From CAWCTD01 sp963798455 (GTDB lineage Bacteria; Acidobacteriota; Terriglobia; Bryobacterales; Bryobacteraceae), in contig CAWCTD010000003.1 of assembly GCA_963798455.1 (NCBI GenBank), positions 2,728,001-2,792,000 on the forward strand: 64,000 bases of DNA. The letters run 5' to 3'. The notes under the pieces were generated by a model. That model made no database searches. It was not told the origin of the DNA and was given only the letters and a program-made list of their open reading frames with translations. A program made the translations under genes and the position numbers. Shown here in pieces: positions 60,893-64,000 of this stretch; positions within the stretch are counted from its first letter, which is position 1; the number at the start of each line of letters is the position of its first letter.

Positions 60893-62239
60893 TCAGCGTG
60901 AACTCGCGAGCGGCAGGTACTCCACTCCCGTAAAGGCGCAGAACTGAGCCAGTTCGTTTCTCCAGTCGCCGTAAACCAGCGCGATGTGGTGCTCGACGGG
61001 CTCCAGCATCATCTTGTCGATGAAGGCCGGCGCCGAAGGTTCGGGTTGCACCGTGGCGACGCTGCCCCGTACCCCGTCACCGGACGGAATCACGCGTCCG
61101 CGGGCGACGAACAATTTGAACTTTCCGTCCATGGGCCGTAGCAGCTTGGCCAGGGTAACCGTTCCCTCCTTGAAAGGGAACTCGACTGTGGCGCCCGTGC
61201 CGGTGCGCATGTGTACGCGCAGCAGCGCTTCTTTGGGATCTCCGGCCAGGGAAGGCTCGGCCGCGCCGCAATGCGCGAACTGGATGGCGCCTTCTTCCTC
61301 CAGGTAGCCTGTCACGTCGAAGTTGAAGGCCGGCGCGCCCGCCAGTTGTTGCAGGATGTAGGTCGTGATCAGGGCCGGAAGGTCCACCTCGCAACTGCTC
61401 GCGATTCCCTCCTGGGCCATCAACGAGTGGGTAGCGCAGACGGTGATCTTATGCTGGTCGCGCAGTTCCGGCCAGCAACGGACGCAATAAGCATCCAACT
61501 TGTTCTTCTCGACCAGTTCCTTCATGCCCACGTAGAGCCGCAGGTTGTCCGTGAGAGTCTCCTCGCTCACTTCCCGGAGGCCACCGGTTTCTGAAATCAA
61601 CCGTCTGGCCACCTTGCCGGCCTCCTCGACCGGCGCGGCCTGGTAGGCCTTCAGCAGGGCATCTAGATCGAGGTGGACGGTGGTGGTCCCCAGCGCTTTC
61701 TGGAGGTCCGCTTCGTCCACGCCGACATCCATCATCCCGGGGCACGCATAACCCACCACGCCAAACCGCGCCTTCCTCAGCCTCCTGGCGACGGCCGCGA
61801 CACGCAGGGTCCGAACGGCCTGCTCCACCTTCTCCGGCGTGACGTGACCGATCATGTAGGTGAAGGGCTTGCCCAGCCGCCGTATGTTGGAGCCGGTCGC
61901 GGTGAAGCCGCTGATGGGTGAGGGCATGGGGATGTCCCTGTCCAGGTAAGGCAGTGCCCAGATGAACATGGGGATGTCCATGACTTCCCTCGCCAGCGCC
62001 AGAGTGATGTCCTCGGCGACCCATGTGCAGAAGAACAGGAGTACGGCATCCACCTCGTTCTTCCGCAACAGCGAGGCGATCTCGATGGCATCCAGCGAGT
62101 TGCGTGGGATCGGCGCCGCCACGACCTCGCAGCCGGCGTTGCGCAGTTCCTCCACCGCCCGATCGCGGTGCCCGACAACCGCCGGCAGATCATAAAAAGG
62201 ATGCACGCAAGTGACAAAACCGACTTTAACTTGATTCAT
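60893..62239 (-). CDS. L-fucose/L-arabinose isomerase-like protein
   Basis: A 448-residue protein resembling the FucI/AraA ketol-isomerase fold. The N-terminal domain has KVGFVTCVHPFYDLPAVVGHRD and DAVLLFFCTWVAEDITLALAREVMDIPMFIWALPY. The middle domain has FGVVGYACPGMMDVGVDEADL and YCVRCWPELRDQHKITVCATHSLM, and the C-terminal domain has candidate metal His and Glu residues (EVDLPALITTYILQQLAGAP; FNFDVTGYLEEEGAIQFAHCG). It is shorter than E. coli FucI (~590). It may act on another sugar or be a related non-isomerase. First gene of the operon. Confidence 0.8.
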   Translation of the reverse strand: MNQVKVGFVTCVHPFYDLPAVVGHRDRAVEELRNAGCEVVAAPIPRNSLDAIEIASLLRKNEVDAVLLFFCTWVAEDITLALAREVMDIPMFIWALPYLDRDIPMPSPISGFTATGSNIRRLGKPFTYMIGHVTPEKVEQAVRTLRVAAVARRLRKARFGVVGYACPGMMDVGVDEADLQKALGTTTVHLDLDALLKAYQAAPVEEAGKVARRLISETGGLREVSEETLTDNLRLYVGMKELVEKNKLDAYCVRCWPELRDQHKITVCATHSLMAQEGIASSCEVDLPALITTYILQQLAGAPAFNFDVTGYLEEEGAIQFAHCGAAEPSLAGDPKEALLRVHMRTGTGATVEFPFKEGTVTLAKLLRPMDGKFKLFVARGRVIPSGDGVRGSVATVQPEPSAPAFIDKMMLEPVEHHIALVYGDWRNELAQFCAFTGVEYLPLASSR

Positions 62240-62359
62240 GTCCGCCTGCCCGGGCCGGAAAGCTTTCTTCCAGCCAAGAAGATCAGTCTACAGGCACCGG
62301 CCCTCCGACGCCAGACCCACGGGGTCCTCGCCGCTCAGGATTGTGGTGGAACCCCCCCA

Positions 62360-62387
62360 TTGCAGCCGAACCGCTTGGGTGTATACT
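62360..62387 (+). promoter_or_regulatory. Promoter candidate for the Gfo/Idh/MocA gene at 62468
   Basis: TTGCAG (62360-62365), 16 bases, TATACT (62382-62387) with TG two bases ahead. It lies about 80 bases before the ATG in the 228-base divergent region. The rest of that region (62240-62467) shows nothing else recognisable. Confidence 0.4.
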
Positions 62388-62467
62388 CAACCTACCCAGG
62401 TCGCTGGTGAGGATTCAGGTTTATCCATGTTGGAGTCTGCCTAGGTAATCAAAAGGAGGAAGTTTCG

Positions 62468-63865
62468 ATGGAAAGTCGTGAATCTGTGCGGAAGGCAGCC
62501 GGGGCTTCGGCTCTGACTGCGCTCTCCGCAAGTAGAATTCTCGGCGCCAACGATCGCATCGGGATCGCACTCATCGGTTGCGGCACCCGCGGCCCCCAGG
62601 TCGCCAGCCTGGTCCAGAAGGCGCCCGGCGTGGAATACCGGGTCATGTGCGATGTCTATGACGATCGGGCAGCCCAAGCCAACCAGCGGCTAACCGAGGG
62701 CAAGGCCGCCACCGCGAAGGATTTTCGGAAGGTTCTGGAGCAGAAGGATATTGACGCCGTTCATATCGCAACACCCGAACACTGGCACGCCGCCATCATG
62801 GTGCTGTCTTGCGAGGCGGGCAAGGACATCTATCTCGAGAAGCCGGTGTCCCGGGTGTTCCGGGAAGGCCAGGCGGAGGTCGCGGCGGCACGCAAGTACA
62901 AGGACCGGATCATACAGGTCGGCACCCAGCACCGCTCGGAGCCGCACTACGCCGAAGCCGCCAAGATTGTCCAGAGCGGCGGGATCGGCGACGTCTACTA
63001 CGTTCGGATTTGGAACAGCGGGAACAACACTCCCCCCTCTCCGCCCGTGCCCGATTCCGCGCCGCCTGCCGGGCTGGACTGGGACTTCTACGTCGGACCG
63101 GCGCCCAAGGCTGCCTTCAACCAGCGGCGTCTGAGCTACCGGCAGTGGTACGACTATGCCAGCGGCTACATCACCGATTTCGGCAATCACCGGGTCGACA
63201 GTTTCTACCAGGTCATGAATTGCTCGTGGCCGCTGACCATCTCGGGAACCGGCCGCAGATACGTGAAAGAGAACTTCGGGGACATCTACGACGTTCAGAA
63301 CGTGGTCTACGAGTACCCTGGCTTCGTCATGACCTACACCGCCGACTGGACCAACTCGTTCGGCATGGGCGGCGGGCGCACCCCCGGAATGAGCTACTAC
63401 GGCATGAGCGGCCCGTACAACCGCCCGCATGCCGAGGCCTTCTTCGGCACCAAGGGGACGCTGATCACCGACCGGATCGGATACGAGATTTATCCGGAGG
63501 TGGATCCCGAAGCCCGAGCGCCCAGGGACCTTTCCGAAGCGGGGGCGGGCCGCGGCGGCCGCCGAGGCGCTGGCGCACAAGCTGAGGTGAAGTTCCGCTG
63601 CGAGCGCAAGCAGGTCCAGGGCGCGGACCGGACCGACCTCCACGCGCTCAACTGGATCGAATCCATTCGAACCCGGAAGCAGCCCTTCGCGAGCATGGAA
63701 CTCGGACACCTGGCGACCGGCACCTGCCTGCTAGGGAACATTGCGTGCCTGGCCGGCAGGAAGCTGAAGTTCGACCCGAAGAAAGAAGATTTCATTGGTG
63801 ATGCCGAGGCTTCGCGTTTGTTGACGCGGGAGCAGCGGGCGCCCTGGAACCTGATTAAGATCTAG
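62468..63865 (+). CDS. Exported Gfo/Idh/MocA oxidoreductase
   Basis: A 465-residue relative of the gene at 59533. The signal region (MESRESVRKAAGASALTALS) retains the hydrophobic stretch, but the usual RR is reduced to single Arg residues, so Tat export is uncertain. The Rossmann fold is IGIALIGCGTRGPQVASLV; HIATPEHWHAAIMVLSCEAGKDIYLEKPVS contains the EKP Lys; DFGNHRVDSFYQVMN marks the second domain. A Gly/Arg-rich insertion (GAGRGGRRGAGAQ) lies near residue 370. AAAAGGAGG precedes the ATG by 8 bases. It is divergent from the isomerase operon and followed 24 bases later by a further paralog. Confidence 0.87.
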   Translation: MESRESVRKAAGASALTALSASRILGANDRIGIALIGCGTRGPQVASLVQKAPGVEYRVMCDVYDDRAAQANQRLTEGKAATAKDFRKVLEQKDIDAVHIATPEHWHAAIMVLSCEAGKDIYLEKPVSRVFREGQAEVAAARKYKDRIIQVGTQHRSEPHYAEAAKIVQSGGIGDVYYVRIWNSGNNTPPSPPVPDSAPPAGLDWDFYVGPAPKAAFNQRRLSYRQWYDYASGYITDFGNHRVDSFYQVMNCSWPLTISGTGRRYVKENFGDIYDVQNVVYEYPGFVMTYTADWTNSFGMGGGRTPGMSYYGMSGPYNRPHAEAFFGTKGTLITDRIGYEIYPEVDPEARAPRDLSEAGAGRGGRRGAGAQAEVKFRCERKQVQGADRTDLHALNWIESIRTRKQPFASMELGHLATGTCLLGNIACLAGRKLKFDPKKEDFIGDAEASRLLTREQRAPWNLIKI

Positions 63866-63889
63866 TGGCCGGAGAAGAGGAGAGTCCTT

Positions 63890-64000
63890 ATGAATAGAAG
63901 AGAGTTCGCGAAAACAACCGCCGGGGTCACGGCCTGGACCGCTCTCTCGGCCAGCAGGATCCTCGGTGCCAATGATCGTATCGGCCTCGCCCTCGTCGGC
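63890..64000 (+). CDS. Gfo/Idh/MocA oxidoreductase, 5' end only (window edge)
   Basis: Only the first 37 codons are in the window: a twin-arginine-like start (MNRREFAKTTAGVTAWTALS) and then ASRILGANDRIGLALVG, the beginning of a Rossmann fold. It matches the N-termini of the genes at 62468 and 59533 closely. GAGGAGAG lies 7 bases before the ATG. Truncated by the window end, not by mutation as far as can be seen. Confidence 0.8.
   Translation, partial: MNRREFAKTTAGVTAWTALSASRILGANDRIGLALVG

Overview
The window is GC-rich bacterial chromosome that looks like an Acidobacteriota genome of the Bryobacterales / Candidatus Solibacter kind. This placement is an inference. It rests on an orphan MacB/FtsX-type permease of the acidobacterial (ADOP) style, several exported Gfo/Idh/MocA oxidoreductases, a Tat-type enolase-superfamily enzyme and a TIM-barrel epimerase carrying Gly/Arg-rich tracts, a CHASE2 histidine kinase, a bacterial microcompartment shell gene and a tandem-fold ThyX.

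Layout. 1-7.1 kb: tail of a type VI secretion operon (tssK, tssL, tssM, then a membrane Ser/Thr kinase fused to a formylglycine-generating-enzyme-like domain). 7.1-12.3 kb: a toxin-antitoxin-rich zone (hicBA, a truncated antitoxin, a frameshifted tumE with tumA, a MazF-like remnant with its antitoxin). Three partial copies of the kinase gene's 3' end lie in it, as do a GH27 alpha-galactosidase and thiC. 12.5-17.0 kb: BMC-H shell gene, CoA-acylating aldehyde dehydrogenase with a long C-terminal extension, a 164-aa protein and recJ, all on the minus strand. 17.2-21.7 kb: three tandem small exported proteins whose domain also forms the N-terminus of the alpha-galactosidase, then a TPR protein, a FecR-like protein and an exported lysozyme-like protein. 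21.7-27.1 kb: a 48-aa membrane protein, an NtrC-type regulator with its CHASE2 kinase, two methyltransferases (one exported, one frameshifted) and tRNA-Ala(CGC).

27.3-37.1 kb: orphan ABC permease, DASS anion transporter, VirJ-like hydrolase, two enolase-superfamily acid-sugar dehydratase candidates, and divergent dut/thyX. 37.06-38.70 kb: a REP/BIME-like palindromic element with an IS701-family element next to it, flanked by a CTAG duplication that doubles as the stop codon of the neighbouring gene. 38.7-44.9 kb: unknown protein, radical SAM protein, and an overlapping pair encoding an ETF-QO/ferredoxin-like flavoprotein and an acyl-CoA dehydrogenase. 45.0-53.7 kb: an MFS transporter, then a tight five-gene minus-strand operon: exported TIM-barrel epimerase, transaldolase-like enzyme, E2, E3, and fused E1 alpha-beta of a 2-oxoacid dehydrogenase complex. 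53.8-58.2 kb: arsenic resistance (arsC opposite arsR-arsD-arsA-acr3, with two operator-like sites). 58.2-64.0 kb: a sugar module (FucI-like isomerase, Gfo/Idh/MocA, MFS) divergent from two tandem Gfo/Idh/MocA genes, the last cut by the window end.

The best candidates for something undescribed are the transaldolase plus 2-oxoacid dehydrogenase operon (46.3-53.7 kb), the minimal microcompartment locus coupled to recJ (12.5-17.0 kb), the shared small exported domain, and the acyl-CoA dehydrogenase/ETF-QO pair. All functions are read from motifs and family resemblance by eye; no search was run.
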